This document shows positions 41,383-49,803 of a stretch of DNA of 64,000 nucleotides, piece by piece. The stretch is taken from positions 7,502,001 through 7,566,000 of the forward strand of contig NC_067205.1 in the NCBI RefSeq assembly GCF_026262505.1, read 5' to 3'. The stretch comes from Trichomonas vaginalis G3. Its lineage: Eukaryota > Parabasalia > Trichomonadida > Trichomonadidae. The position numbers and the translations under genes were made by a program. A model generated the notes under the pieces. It was given only the letters and a program-made list of their open reading frames with translations. It did no database searches and had not been told where the DNA came from. Position 1 is the stretch's first letter. Each line of letters begins with the position of its first letter.

Positions 41383-41625
41383 ATGGGTTTCTTCAGTAGT
41401 ATTGGAAACTTCTTTCGAAATGTTGGAAGAGGTATATGGAATGGAATAAAATCTGTCGGAAGAGGAGTATGGAACGGAGTCAAAAATATTGGTAAAAGAG
41501 TAGGTCAGTTCGTTGGTATTATACCTAAAGACCCTGAACCAGAAGAACAAGCTCCTGTTATACAACAGCCTGAACCTGCACCACAGTCAAGTTGGCAACC
41601 AAATCCAACACCTCAACCGTATTAA
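41383..41625 (+). CDS. small amphipathic GFF protein, 80 aa
   Basis: MGFFSSIGNFFRNVGRGIWN followed by repeats of the type GIWNGIKSVGRGVWNGVKNI, then a proline/glutamine-rich tail. Same style as the MAAGFFKKLW proteins of Polinton 1, so a conserved membrane-active or core virion peptide is likely. Leader TTTTTACATATAGTAAAATG. Confidence 0.6.
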   Translation: MGFFSSIGNFFRNVGRGIWNGIKSVGRGVWNGVKNIGKRVGQFVGIIPKDPEPEEQAPVIQQPEPAPQSSWQPNPTPQPY

Positions 41626-41627
41626 AA

Positions 41628-42476
41628 TTATATTTTTACCGTTCGATAGTAGTTGTATATGAGACTAAGTTCTAAGTAAAACGCATGGTATAATGGAACT
41701 ATTCTCTTTCTTCCATCTGTAGTAAACCATACTTGAAAGTCTGAAATACTTCCACTCGGCGGTTCATATAGCTTTGTAGGTTTTTCGTAAAAGTCATTTG
41801 CCAAGCATAAAAAAGAGTTTTGTGCACCAGAAAATGAAGCATGAACGATAATAGCATCTGAGTCAAAAACATTTTCATATGTTCCATTAGGGTTTTCGAC
41901 TTCATAAAAGTTCGGGTGTACTGGATATTCTGCAGGCTGATTTAACATCCTCAAAAATCTATACCATGCCAAGTTGTTATATTTTGTAGAAATATAAACG
42001 TCTTCTCCAAGGTCTTCTATTCTATTGATTTTAACAGTTGCATTTTTCCTGTCATATAAAATATCGAGATGGTACTCTCCTTCGTCAATGTTGTACTGTT
42101 TTGCATATTCGAGATAGATATCGTTTATTTTTTCTTGAAAAGCTTGAAGAGTTGTTTCTAAGTTTACAAGCAAACTAACTTGTAAAAGTTTTCCCTGTAC
42201 AAATTTCTCATACGCACGTTTTTCTTTGTTATAGTATCGAATTTCAAAACCGACCGTAAATGGGAAACCATGTATGGCTTCTGAAATGAACTTCATTCTA
42301 CGAAAGCCAACAGCTTTTGTGACGGATGGGTCTCTTAACCATCTTAGTGGGTAGTCAAAACGATAGCCTTCATGCTTTACGGTCTCTGTCTCAAACTTTT
42401 GACCGACGTTAGTAAAAAGTTCATCTAATGGTTTAGTTGTAGCAACTCTTGAATTTTCTTTTTCTATTGAAAGCAT
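41628..42476 (-). CDS. Polinton 2 structural-type protein A, 282 aa
   Basis: Paralogue of 47965-48825. Shared blocks include RFDYPLRWLRDP, VGFRRMKF, HASFSGAQNSFLCLANDFYE and FQVWFTTDGRKRIVPLYHAF. The beta-rich pattern suggests a capsid-associated jelly-roll. No external family recognised. Shares an 18-bp divergent promoter with the fibre gene. Looks whole. Confidence 0.55.
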   Translation of the reverse strand: MLSIEKENSRVATTKPLDELFTNVGQKFETETVKHEGYRFDYPLRWLRDPSVTKAVGFRRMKFISEAIHGFPFTVGFEIRYYNKEKRAYEKFVQGKLLQVSLLVNLETTLQAFQEKINDIYLEYAKQYNIDEGEYHLDILYDRKNATVKINRIEDLGEDVYISTKYNNLAWYRFLRMLNQPAEYPVHPNFYEVENPNGTYENVFDSDAIIVHASFSGAQNSFLCLANDFYEKPTKLYEPPSGSISDFQVWFTTDGRKRIVPLYHAFYLELSLIYNYYRTVKI

Positions 42477-42494
42477 ATTTTATCTAGAATAAAA
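42477..42494. promoter_or_regulatory. 18-bp divergent promoter with TCTAGA core
   Basis: ATTTTATCTAGAATAAAA separates two divergent ATGs. It is almost palindromic about TCTAGA, so both genes read the same TTTTAT/TTCTAGA box. TCTA-cored AT-rich boxes are known as late promoters in virophages and their giant virus hosts; the link is inference. Confidence 0.65.
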
Positions 42495-43760
42495 ATGTCG
42501 AAAGAAACAGCGTCTATGAGAGAAATACAACACAACCGACAACTCATTGTACAAGCTCTAAATAAGAACACAACAAACTTTTCAAACTATTCTAAGATAT
42601 CTGAGTCATTGAAAGAAGGAAACTTAAAACTGACGATAAACCCATTGACAGACGAGTTTCTGTTTCAAGACAGTAAGAACCATACTGTTTGTATAAATCC
42701 AACAAAAAGAACTTTAAACGAGAAACCTATAGATGAACTTCTTTTGAAAGCAGATATTGACAACAAAGCTGACAAAGAGTATGTCATTGAAAAAGTTCAA
42801 GAAGAACATGACAGAGCAGATGCAACATATGCAACGAAAGAACATACTCATCCTGAACTAGCAGACAAAACATATGTTGACAATAAAATGTCAAGTGAAG
42901 TGACAAGAGCTGAAAACGAATATTCTAAAAAGACTCATACACATACCATTGCAAATATTACAAACTTACAAGAAACCTTAAACAGTAAAAGTGACGTTGG
43001 ACATACACATACATCTTCTGAAATAACAGACTTAAACGTTAGCCTTGAAAAGAAGGCAGATAAGAACCATACACACGATTTCTTCGCAACTGTTGGTATA
43101 GAAAATATTGAAGGAACGGTTGAAGAAACTGGTGGGGATGTATTAAATTGGAAACCTCCTAACTTTCCACAAGGTTTAACATCGGATGAAGACATAACGA
43201 CGATGAAATACACTAGATGTAGAAATGTCTATGTCATGGAGGATGAAAACAATGTTAAATTCACTGCTCAAGATTTATATGATAAAAAAGCTGACAAAAC
43301 AGAGCTTCAAACGTTAAAGACAGAAATACTTCAAACACTATATCCTATAGGTTCTATTTACACGTCAATGAACTCTACCAGACCAGAAGTAGTACTTGGT
43401 TTTGGAACTTGGACTCAAATAGTCGACAGGTTTTTGTATTGTGCAAACTCTTCAAAGGAAACAGGTGGAAGTAAAACGATTTCAGGTGAAAACCTACCTG
43501 CGCACAGTCACTACATAGATTTAAGTACATCTGAAGCAGGTTGGCATAAGCATAGATTTTGGGATTGGTCAGCAATGAAAAAAGGTAAAGGATATGATGT
43601 TAAAGACAACGTTCAGTTTGCTATAAATTGTTTCTGGGGTAACACACAGGGAGAAGGAAACCATACACATCGCGTTTCAGGGTATACGCAAACAACGGGA
43701 CAAAGTAAAGACTACATGCCACCTTACATGACAGTTTACGCATGGTATAGAAATGCTTAG
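42495..43760 (+). CDS. fibre/spike protein with phage tail-collar-like C-terminus, 421 aa
   Basis: An N-terminal globular part is followed by a stalk with imperfect repeats containing KADKEY/KADKNHTH and HTHP/HTHT histidine motifs (about residues 90-195, like phage fibre stalks with metal-binding HxH). The C-terminal 135 residues match the Polinton 1 fibre: GSIYTSMNSTRPEVVLGFGT, TGGSKTISGENLPAHSHY, GNHTHRVSGYTQTTGQSKDY and a PPYMTVYAWYR end. Likely receptor-binding fibre. Looks whole. Confidence 0.85.
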   Translation: MSKETASMREIQHNRQLIVQALNKNTTNFSNYSKISESLKEGNLKLTINPLTDEFLFQDSKNHTVCINPTKRTLNEKPIDELLLKADIDNKADKEYVIEKVQEEHDRADATYATKEHTHPELADKTYVDNKMSSEVTRAENEYSKKTHTHTIANITNLQETLNSKSDVGHTHTSSEITDLNVSLEKKADKNHTHDFFATVGIENIEGTVEETGGDVLNWKPPNFPQGLTSDEDITTMKYTRCRNVYVMEDENNVKFTAQDLYDKKADKTELQTLKTEILQTLYPIGSIYTSMNSTRPEVVLGFGTWTQIVDRFLYCANSSKETGGSKTISGENLPAHSHYIDLSTSEAGWHKHRFWDWSAMKKGKGYDVKDNVQFAINCFWGNTQGEGNHTHRVSGYTQTTGQSKDYMPPYMTVYAWYRNA

Positions 43761-44715
43761 TCGTCATTTTCAACTTCTTTAGCATATTCGTCAGGAGTTG
43801 TCTTATATTTGTTAGGAACTGTCTTTGAAAGTATACCACCTTGAACTTTGACAAGTTTGAAACGAGGTCTGACAATAGTAGTTTTATCTTCTGCTTGCAG
43901 TCTGTACATTTTGCCATGTTTGCCTAAAACTTCATAATATTCTCTTGTATACTTTCTTCTATTTTTACGAACACGAATGCGAGTACCTGTCGGGTTCCCA
44001 TTGTTGTCATAGTCAATAGTATTTTCATATGGGTCGCGTTTAGGTATTTCTATTTTTACTTTGTCACCTTTCTGAAGTTTGAAGCCTGGCATTCTTTCTT
44101 GTTTGTCTCTTTTGACTAAACTATTAAATATATAGTCTTTCTCTAAGTCGGGGTTGTTTTTCATTTCTTCGGGGGAGTGGTTTCCTAAACCTTTTTGTTT
44201 ACGGCTATTGTAAATATTTAAAACTTGTCTCATCTTTGCCATGGAGAAGTGTCTATATTTGTCGTCATATGACATTTCATTTGCTTCACCACCTTGTGGT
44301 TGGTTTAAGTCTCTTAAGATTTTTATACAACTGTCAATGACACCAAGAGCAGAATGGTTTTGGTCGACAATGAAATATTGGTTTACATTTTTTGAACGCA
44401 GATAGTTTTTAATATCGTCTGATTTGAAAGAACTTTCATAGTCAGATGTCAGTTTTGTTGGATGGTATTTGTCAACGAATATTGTCAAAGCAGTTTTCAC
44501 ATCTAAAATATTTTTGGACCATAATGGTATGGCTTCACAGTATCTTGTGTTTTGACCAACAAATATTAACCAGTATGGTGGTCCATCTTCTCTATACCTC
44601 GGAATGTTTCCAAGATATCCATAAACCAAGCATTTGGTGTTGAACTAAAGATTTTTACCATGAGTGCTTTCTTTGTTGCCTTAGAAACATACGGGTCCTT
44701 GTTTGAATTCGTCAT
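43757..44715 (-). pseudogene. retroviral-type (rve) integrase of Polinton 2 (broken)
   Basis: Integrase core with PPYWLIFVGQNTRYCEAIPL and LTSDYESSFKSDDIKNYLRS (second catalytic Asp), then NHSALGVIDSCIKILRD, and a basic C-terminal domain beginning PGFKLQKGDKVKI with a chromo-like end. Start by the divergent spacer with 44732. Its end overlaps the end of the fibre gene. Looks broken, about one break. Confidence 0.85.
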
Positions 44716-44731
44716 TTTTAACCCATAAGAA
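44716..44731. promoter_or_regulatory. 16-bp divergent promoter
   Basis: TTTTAACCCATAAGAA is all that separates the integrase start from the 44732 gene start. Tightest of the divergent spacers in the window. Confidence 0.5.
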
Positions 44732-44995
44732 ATGGGTTTATTTGGCGCATTAGCAGGAGTCGCATCTAGATTTTTGCCCGCAGTGGGAACAATAGCCAGA
44801 GGTGCATTTGGAATTGGAAGGAAGATTTTGAGTACATTAGGTATACTGAAAGAAAGCAAACCTATTATACAAACTGTACAGAAAGGTTGGGAGGTAGCAC
44901 GAGATGCAGCAAATCTTATTCCAAATCCTGAAACAAGAGGAAAAGTTCAAGGATGGATGGACAATGTAGGAAGACAAGCAGGAAACTTACTATAA
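44732..44995 (+). CDS. small hydrophobic/amphipathic virion-like protein, 87 aa
   Basis: MGLFGALAGVASRFLPAVGT then IARGAFGIGRKILSTLG: a Gly/Ala-rich N-terminal half able to insert in membranes, and a helical C-terminus (VQKGWEVARDAANLIPNP). Similar in kind to 27735-27971 of Polinton 1 and to viral pVI-like peptides. Confidence 0.55.
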   Translation: MGLFGALAGVASRFLPAVGTIARGAFGIGRKILSTLGILKESKPIIQTVQKGWEVARDAANLIPNPETRGKVQGWMDNVGRQAGNLL

Positions 44996-45146
44996 CAAAG
45001 CAAATGACTACTATAACCAAGCAGGCACTATATGGACCAAGTGAAAGATTCTTTAACAGAGGATATAACCATGCACAACAGTGGTAAACAACAACCAACC
45101 TCAACCACCTCAAACGTGGGAATGTAAATTTTTTTACTGAGATGAA

Positions 45147-45302
45147 ATGAACAATACAGCATTGAGACAAATGGGTTCAAGATGGCTTTGTCGGCTTCCA
45201 GCAGTTACACAACCACGTGTTTGTCAAGTTCTTCCTATACCTCAGGAAGTTTTAGACCGACTTAAAAAACCTAAACAACCAGTTGAAAACAAACCAAACT
45301 AA
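45147..45302 (+). CDS. small protein, 51 aa
   Basis: Behind the leader TTTTTTTACTGAGATGAA, which is repeated almost exactly before 45322. Begins MNNTALRQMGSRWLCRLPAV and ends LPIPQEVLDRLKKPKQPVEN. The tail weakly recalls LLTRQQLEKLLKPKQ of a tiny Polinton 1 protein. The repeated leader is the main support. Confidence 0.4.
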   Translation: MNNTALRQMGSRWLCRLPAVTQPRVCQVLPIPQEVLDRLKKPKQPVENKPN

Positions 45303-45321
45303 AATTTTTTACTGAGATGAA

Positions 45322-45905
45322 ATGACCGAAGAAGTTGAACGGTAGATTTGACACCACAAACAAAAAGTTCAGAACCGTTGTCAAAACCTGTCAAAGAACT
45401 TACAGATGAAGAGAAAAATTCAATAATAGAAAGTGTGAGGTCTGGAAATACAAACCCTAACTACAAAGTCACTTTTCATAAAAATGGAACGGCTAGTATC
45501 TCAAAAAAGAAACAGACTCTCACAAATAAAATATTGAAGTCTGAAGGAGCTTTCGAGACAACAGATGGAAAAGTTTACTTCACTGACCAACAGTTCATTA
45601 TAGAACATCTCATTGACTTAGAGTCGAAATATTCTAAACTTTACAACAAACACAAAAAGTTGAAAGGAAAACAAAAACAAATGGCATATGATATTTATGA
45701 AGATGTTGACGACACAACTGTTCAAGCAAGTGAGGTAAGGTCAGATGAACCGAAAAGTGACGAAAAACCAATAGAAGAAGGGAAGCCAAAAACTGAAGAT
45801 AAACCAAAACCAAAGTTTAGTTTGGAGACTAAAAAAAGTCAACCTTCATTAGCTGGTATGGGTTGGCGTCAAAGACTTTTGGCAGCGGGTGGTTATGTAA
45901 AGTAA
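45322..45905 (+). pseudogene. unknown Polinton 2 gene with coiled coil (broken)
   Basis: Start placed by the TTTTTTACTGAGATGAAATG leader. Contains KELTDEEKNSIIESVRSGNT, a helical LIDLESKYSKLYNKHKKLKG segment, an acidic Lys/Glu/Pro-rich linker and the conserved-looking end GMGWRQRLLAAGGYVK. About one break. Function unknown. Confidence 0.4.
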
Positions 45906-45934
45906 AGAAAAAACATTTTTTTATTTTTATAAAA

Positions 45935-46520
45935 ATGTACGCTGAGTTTGTTGGAGAAGACCGTTGGGAAACTTGTTTGTTAGATGAGAAATATGAAATT
46001 CACTGTTGTGAGTCATTTGAAGTCAGAAACAAAAAGACAAAAAGAGTTTTAAGCGAATGTGAGCGAAATGACGGATATACTACTATGAGGATGGGTGGAA
46101 AAAACTATTTTAAACATATTGTCATTGCAACTCATTTTATACCGAATCCTAACAATTTACCTTTTGTAGACCATATAAACCGTATAAGAAACGACAATAG
46201 ACTTGAAAACTTGCGTTGGGTCACTCGTTCTGAAAACAATAAGAACAAAAGCAAATTTGGAGAGATATGTATTCGAATTTGTCGACGAACTAGAAGATGA
46301 AACAATTGAAATTACAGACTATGGTAAGCATACGTTTGAGTTTTACTACTATAGCGAAGAACAAGACTCTTTCTACTTTTATACCGGCGTAAACTATAGG
46401 AAATTACAAGTATATTTTACTAAGGCGGGCTATGCTTATGTAAACACTAGAGATACAGATGGAAAATGCGTTCGAATACTTCTTAACAAATTCAAGAAGC
46501 TATATGGCATACCATTTTAA
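45935..46520 (+). pseudogene. HNH homing-endonuclease-like gene (NUMOD4 + HNH), broken
   Basis: FVGEDRWETCLLDEKYEI resembles a NUMOD4 start; KNYFKHIVIATHFIPNPNNL and FVDHINRIRNDNRLENLRWV, followed by TRSENNKNKS, is a clear HNH_3-type nuclease. A C-terminal part with YYYSEEQDSFYFYTG follows. About one break. Free-standing homing nucleases of this type are usual in phages and large viruses; here one sits just before a polymerase-like gene. Its first 48 bases recur at 46548. Confidence 0.75.
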
Positions 46521-46547
46521 AACAGTATATTTTTATTTTATTTGAAA

Positions 46548-46596
46548 TGTACGCTGAGTTTGTTGGAGAAGACCGTTGGGAAACTTGTTTGTTACA
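46548..46596 (+). repeat. direct repeat of the HNH gene start
   Basis: ATGTACGCTGAGTTTGTTGG and the following bases repeat 45935-45982 exactly, including a similar TTTTTATTTTATTTGAA leader. After about 48 bp the sequence switches to the polymerase-like gene. The HNH gene and its 5' end thus form a duplication boundary 613 bp apart. Confidence 0.9.
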
Positions 46597-47907
46597 GATG
46601 AGAAGATGAAGTATCTTGAGTCATGTGTGAAAACAAGGTACATTCTCAGAAGTCAATTGACAAAGATTGCACCGTTGGCAAATGTCAATATCCGAGTCAA
46701 CATACCTACAGCTAAAGGTTCTTCACATGACGACTATGTTGTTGACAAAGACTTACCATGGTTGAAGATTGTACTTGTCCACAACCACTTCATGTTGAAC
46801 GAAAGTCTTACAAACCCATTGTTCGGAAAAGGCAAGTGCAACATTGTCAGAGCTGTTAACATTCTTTTCGAGAAAGGCTTGTTGGAACCAATTCCAGATG
46901 ACAAGCTGACAGAAACTTTTGTACCAAAAGACGAAACAAACTTTTCATTGTTGGTAAGACCAAAAGTTGTTCCGGACAAATTCTAGCACAAAAGAAGTAC
47001 ACAGCTCCAAAAGGAGTTGGATTGTTCGGATACCAACCTGAACCAGAAGAACTTCCAATGAGGTTGCAAGAACTTCAAGATGCTATAAACAAACTTCCAT
47101 TGAGACATCCAGTCGACGTCAAATTGTATTGGAGAGCTTCTGAGTTAGGTCAGAAGGTTTTATATGAAACAGGTTGCTTCGACGGTGTTTATGAGATAAC
47201 AGGCGAGGTTTCTCAAAAGATAAGAGACTCGCTTGAATTTCCACAAACTGGGCCGATTGGATGCGACAAGTTCGACTCAAACGAAAAAATATACTATGTC
47301 GACCTTAACGCTGCGTACATGAGGTTTGTCCAATATATCCCGACTGGAATTCCAAACGAAGATGGTGAGTTCCCGGGAAAGAACTATACAGTTGGAAAAG
47401 TCATACAACAAATGTATGATATTAGGAAAAGTTCAAACCCAAACTTGCAATGACACTCAAATTGCTTATGAATTCGACATGGGGTATTCCATTAAGAAAC
47501 CTCAAAAGATGAAGAGTAAACACTATGAGAAGGTCGACAACTTTGTTGAAAGGTTTTCTCCTTTTGTTTTGAAATACGAGTTCACCGAAGGTCAAAATGG
47601 CTTAGTAACCACAGTAAAACCTATTGTCGAACATTGGTCTTACCCTCAGTTCGCAAAAGCAGTCCTTGACAACTACAACAAATTCTTCTCCGAGGTCAAA
47701 TCCAAAGTGAAGGTATACTATGAGAACATCGATGCACTCATGACGAACGAAGAAGGATACAACAAACTCATTGAAATGGGAATGGTCGGTGAAAAGATGG
47801 GCTTTTTTAAGCTAGACAAGGTATTTTCCGAAGTTCATGTAATATCGAAAAGGAAATATTGGGGTATACTTGAAGACGGCACAGAAATAAAACATTGCAT
47901 GAAATAA
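46597..47907 (+). pseudogene. family B DNA polymerase-like remnant (broken)
   Basis: Segments resemble a family B/protein-primed polymerase palm and thumb: KIYYVDLNAAYMRFVQY (motif A-like), YSYPQFAKAV-type helix (HWSYPQFAKAVLDNYNKF), YENIDALMTNEEGYNKLIEM followed by GEKMGFFKLDKVFSEVHVIS. No exonuclease domain is recognised. About two breaks. Probably the former replicative polymerase of element 2 or a captured piece of one. Confidence 0.5.
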
Positions 47908-47964
47908 AAAATTGCATACCATTTTAAAACATTTTTTAAAACAGTATATTTTTACATATATTAA

Positions 47965-48825
47965 ATGCTTCAGGTTGAAAAACAAAGAACAAAAGTAGCA
48001 GATACAAAACCGTTAGACTATATCTTTACAAACGCTGGTAGGACTATATCAGATGAAGAAATTTCATCCCGCACATATAGATTTGACTATCCAATTCGTT
48101 GGCTTCAAAGTCCTTCAGATGCAAAGGCAATAGGATTTAGAAGAGTTTTGTTTTCAAATAGAACTAATGCATTCATGTTCGCAGTATATTTTCACGGTCA
48201 GTATAAAGGCTCTGACGGTCTAATAGAAAAATTTGACGAAATGAAAATCTTTACAGTTCGTTCAGACGAAAGTCTTGAAAAAACTCTAAATGACTTTCAA
48301 ACTCAAATAAACAAATACTACTGGGAATTTCAAGAAAAATACCACTCTTTACTAAATGGAACATACTATCTAAAACTAGAATACGACAAGATGAACTCCA
48401 CAGTTTCATTTCAAAAGATTGAAATTAACCCTCCAAGAGATACAGAGTTTTTATATTGGGGAGTAGACAAACGTTCTTGGGCACAATTTCTTCGGTTACT
48501 AAACCAGAACGAATCATTGCCACCAGATGGTCCATTTAAATTTATACTTCCACCAGCAGATTTGACAGTTTATAGAAACGTGTTTGACCCTCAAAATGTC
48601 ATTTTTCATGCAAGTTTCAGTTCAAGCAACAACAGTTTTCTTTGTATTGGTAAGGACTTTTATGACTTTGCTTCTAAATTCTACGAACCACCTAGTAACA
48701 GTTTCTCTGACTTTCAAGTTTGGTTCACAACAAACGGTGTGCAGCATATTATACCTTTGTACTATGACTTTTATCTCGAATTGTCTTTCATATACAACTA
48801 CGGAAAAGTGCTGAAAAAGTATTGA
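47965..48825 (+). CDS. Polinton 2 structural-type protein B, 286 aa
   Basis: Paralogue of 41628-42476 on the other strand: both begin with a Val/Ala-Asp-Thr-Lys-Pro-Leu-Asp motif (ADTKPLDYIFTN here) and share RFDYPIRWLQSP, AIGFRRVLF, HASFSSSNNSFLCIGKDFYD and FQVWFTTNGVQHIIPLYYDF. Leader ATTTTTACATATATTAAATG. A duplicated capsid-associated protein is likely. Looks whole. Confidence 0.55.
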   Translation: MLQVEKQRTKVADTKPLDYIFTNAGRTISDEEISSRTYRFDYPIRWLQSPSDAKAIGFRRVLFSNRTNAFMFAVYFHGQYKGSDGLIEKFDEMKIFTVRSDESLEKTLNDFQTQINKYYWEFQEKYHSLLNGTYYLKLEYDKMNSTVSFQKIEINPPRDTEFLYWGVDKRSWAQFLRLLNQNESLPPDGPFKFILPPADLTVYRNVFDPQNVIFHASFSSSNNSFLCIGKDFYDFASKFYEPPSNSFSDFQVWFTTNGVQHIIPLYYDFYLELSFIYNYGKVLKKY

Positions 48826-48985
48826 AAAATATATTTAGGCGAACCAGGTCCCTCGGTCCCTCGGTCCCTCGGTCAACTAACATCTTTTTGAAAATGGTGA
48901 CAACATGACATTTTGACAACAACACAGGAAATAGATTTCATCATCTAATTTCTCATGAATTTCATCGTAAATGTTTTGTCATGAC
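48826..48985. repeat. left arm of a ~150-bp inverted repeat around the first KilA-region cassette
   Basis: Contains AAATATATTTAGGCGAACCA, three to four tandem GGTCCCTC units and TGACAACATGACATTTTGAC. The reverse complement lies at 50733-50884. The arms are similar over their whole length, with small differences. Confidence 0.85.
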
Positions 48986-49016
48986 TTCTTCATCGTATTC
49001 TTTCACCCGTTGAATT

Positions 49017-49740
49017 TTGTATAAAAAGCACCCCGCGGAATTCCGCGGGGTGGTATATTCTTCACGAAATGCTTGTTTTGTTGAGACTTCTTCGTATATG
49101 TTTTGTATAAAAAAGCACCTGCCGGAATTCCGCGGGTTGGTATATTCTTCACGAAATGCTTGTTTTGTCAAGACTTTCATCGTAAATGTTTTGTATAAAA
49201 AGCAACCCGCGGAATTCCGCGGGTTGGTATATTCTTCACAAAATGCTTGTTTTGTCAAGACTTTCATCGTAAATGTTTTGTTAAGACTTTCATCGTATAT
49301 GTTTTGTCAAGACTTTCATCGTACATGTTTTGTCAAGACTTTCATCGTACATGTTTTGTCAAGACTTTCATCGTATATGTTTTGTTAAGACTTTCATCGT
49401 ATATGTTTTGTCAAGACTTTCATCGTATATGTTTTGTCAAGACTTTCATCGTCAATGTTTTGTCAAGACTTTCATCGTCAATGTTTTGTCAAGACTTTCA
49501 CCCGTTGAATTTTGTATAAAAAGCACCCCGCGGAATTCCGCGGGGTGGTATATTCTTCACGAAATGCTTGTTTTGAGGTCGAGCCAAAAATGGCTCCACC
49601 GTAGAAAACACACAAAACTCATGATTTTTGTATAAAAAAAGCAACCCGCGGAATTCCGGCGGTTGGTATATTCTTCATGAAATGCTTGTTTTGAGGTCGA
49701 GCCACTTTTGGCTCCACCGTATTTTTCAACCAAAACTCTT
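49017..49740. repeat. array of KilA-N gene fragments and 26-bp repeats with GC palindromes
   Basis: Five copies of a block with TTTTGTATAAAAAGCA, a GC palindrome (CCCCGCGGAATTCCGCGGGG at 49031 and 49526; variants at about 49110, 49205 and 49642) and GGTATATTCTTCACGAAATG. Between them are about ten tandem copies of a 26-bp unit ATGTTTTGTCAAGACTTTCA-TCGTAT. On the minus strand the block spells pieces of a KilA-N protein (STSKQAFHEEYT; EFWLKEYG seen as FWLKNT/AKSGSTSKQAF near 49690-49740), matching the Polinton 1 KilA-N gene at about 19345-19430. Confidence 0.85.
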
Positions 49741-49803
49741 GAATTCGGCAAAAATATATTTTAGTTTTTTTAAAAAAATATTTTTTATTTTTATTGTAAG
49801 AAC

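Noticed and set aside
48962-49635. Cys/Phe-rich open frames over the array (about 100 aa each, both strands)
   Set aside because: Produced by the 26-bp and palindrome repeats; period is not a multiple of three and three frames look alike.
49017-49740. CRISPR array
   Set aside because: Spacers between repeats are not unique, repeats are tandem or palindromic with KilA-N gene similarity, no cas genes, and the genome is eukaryotic.
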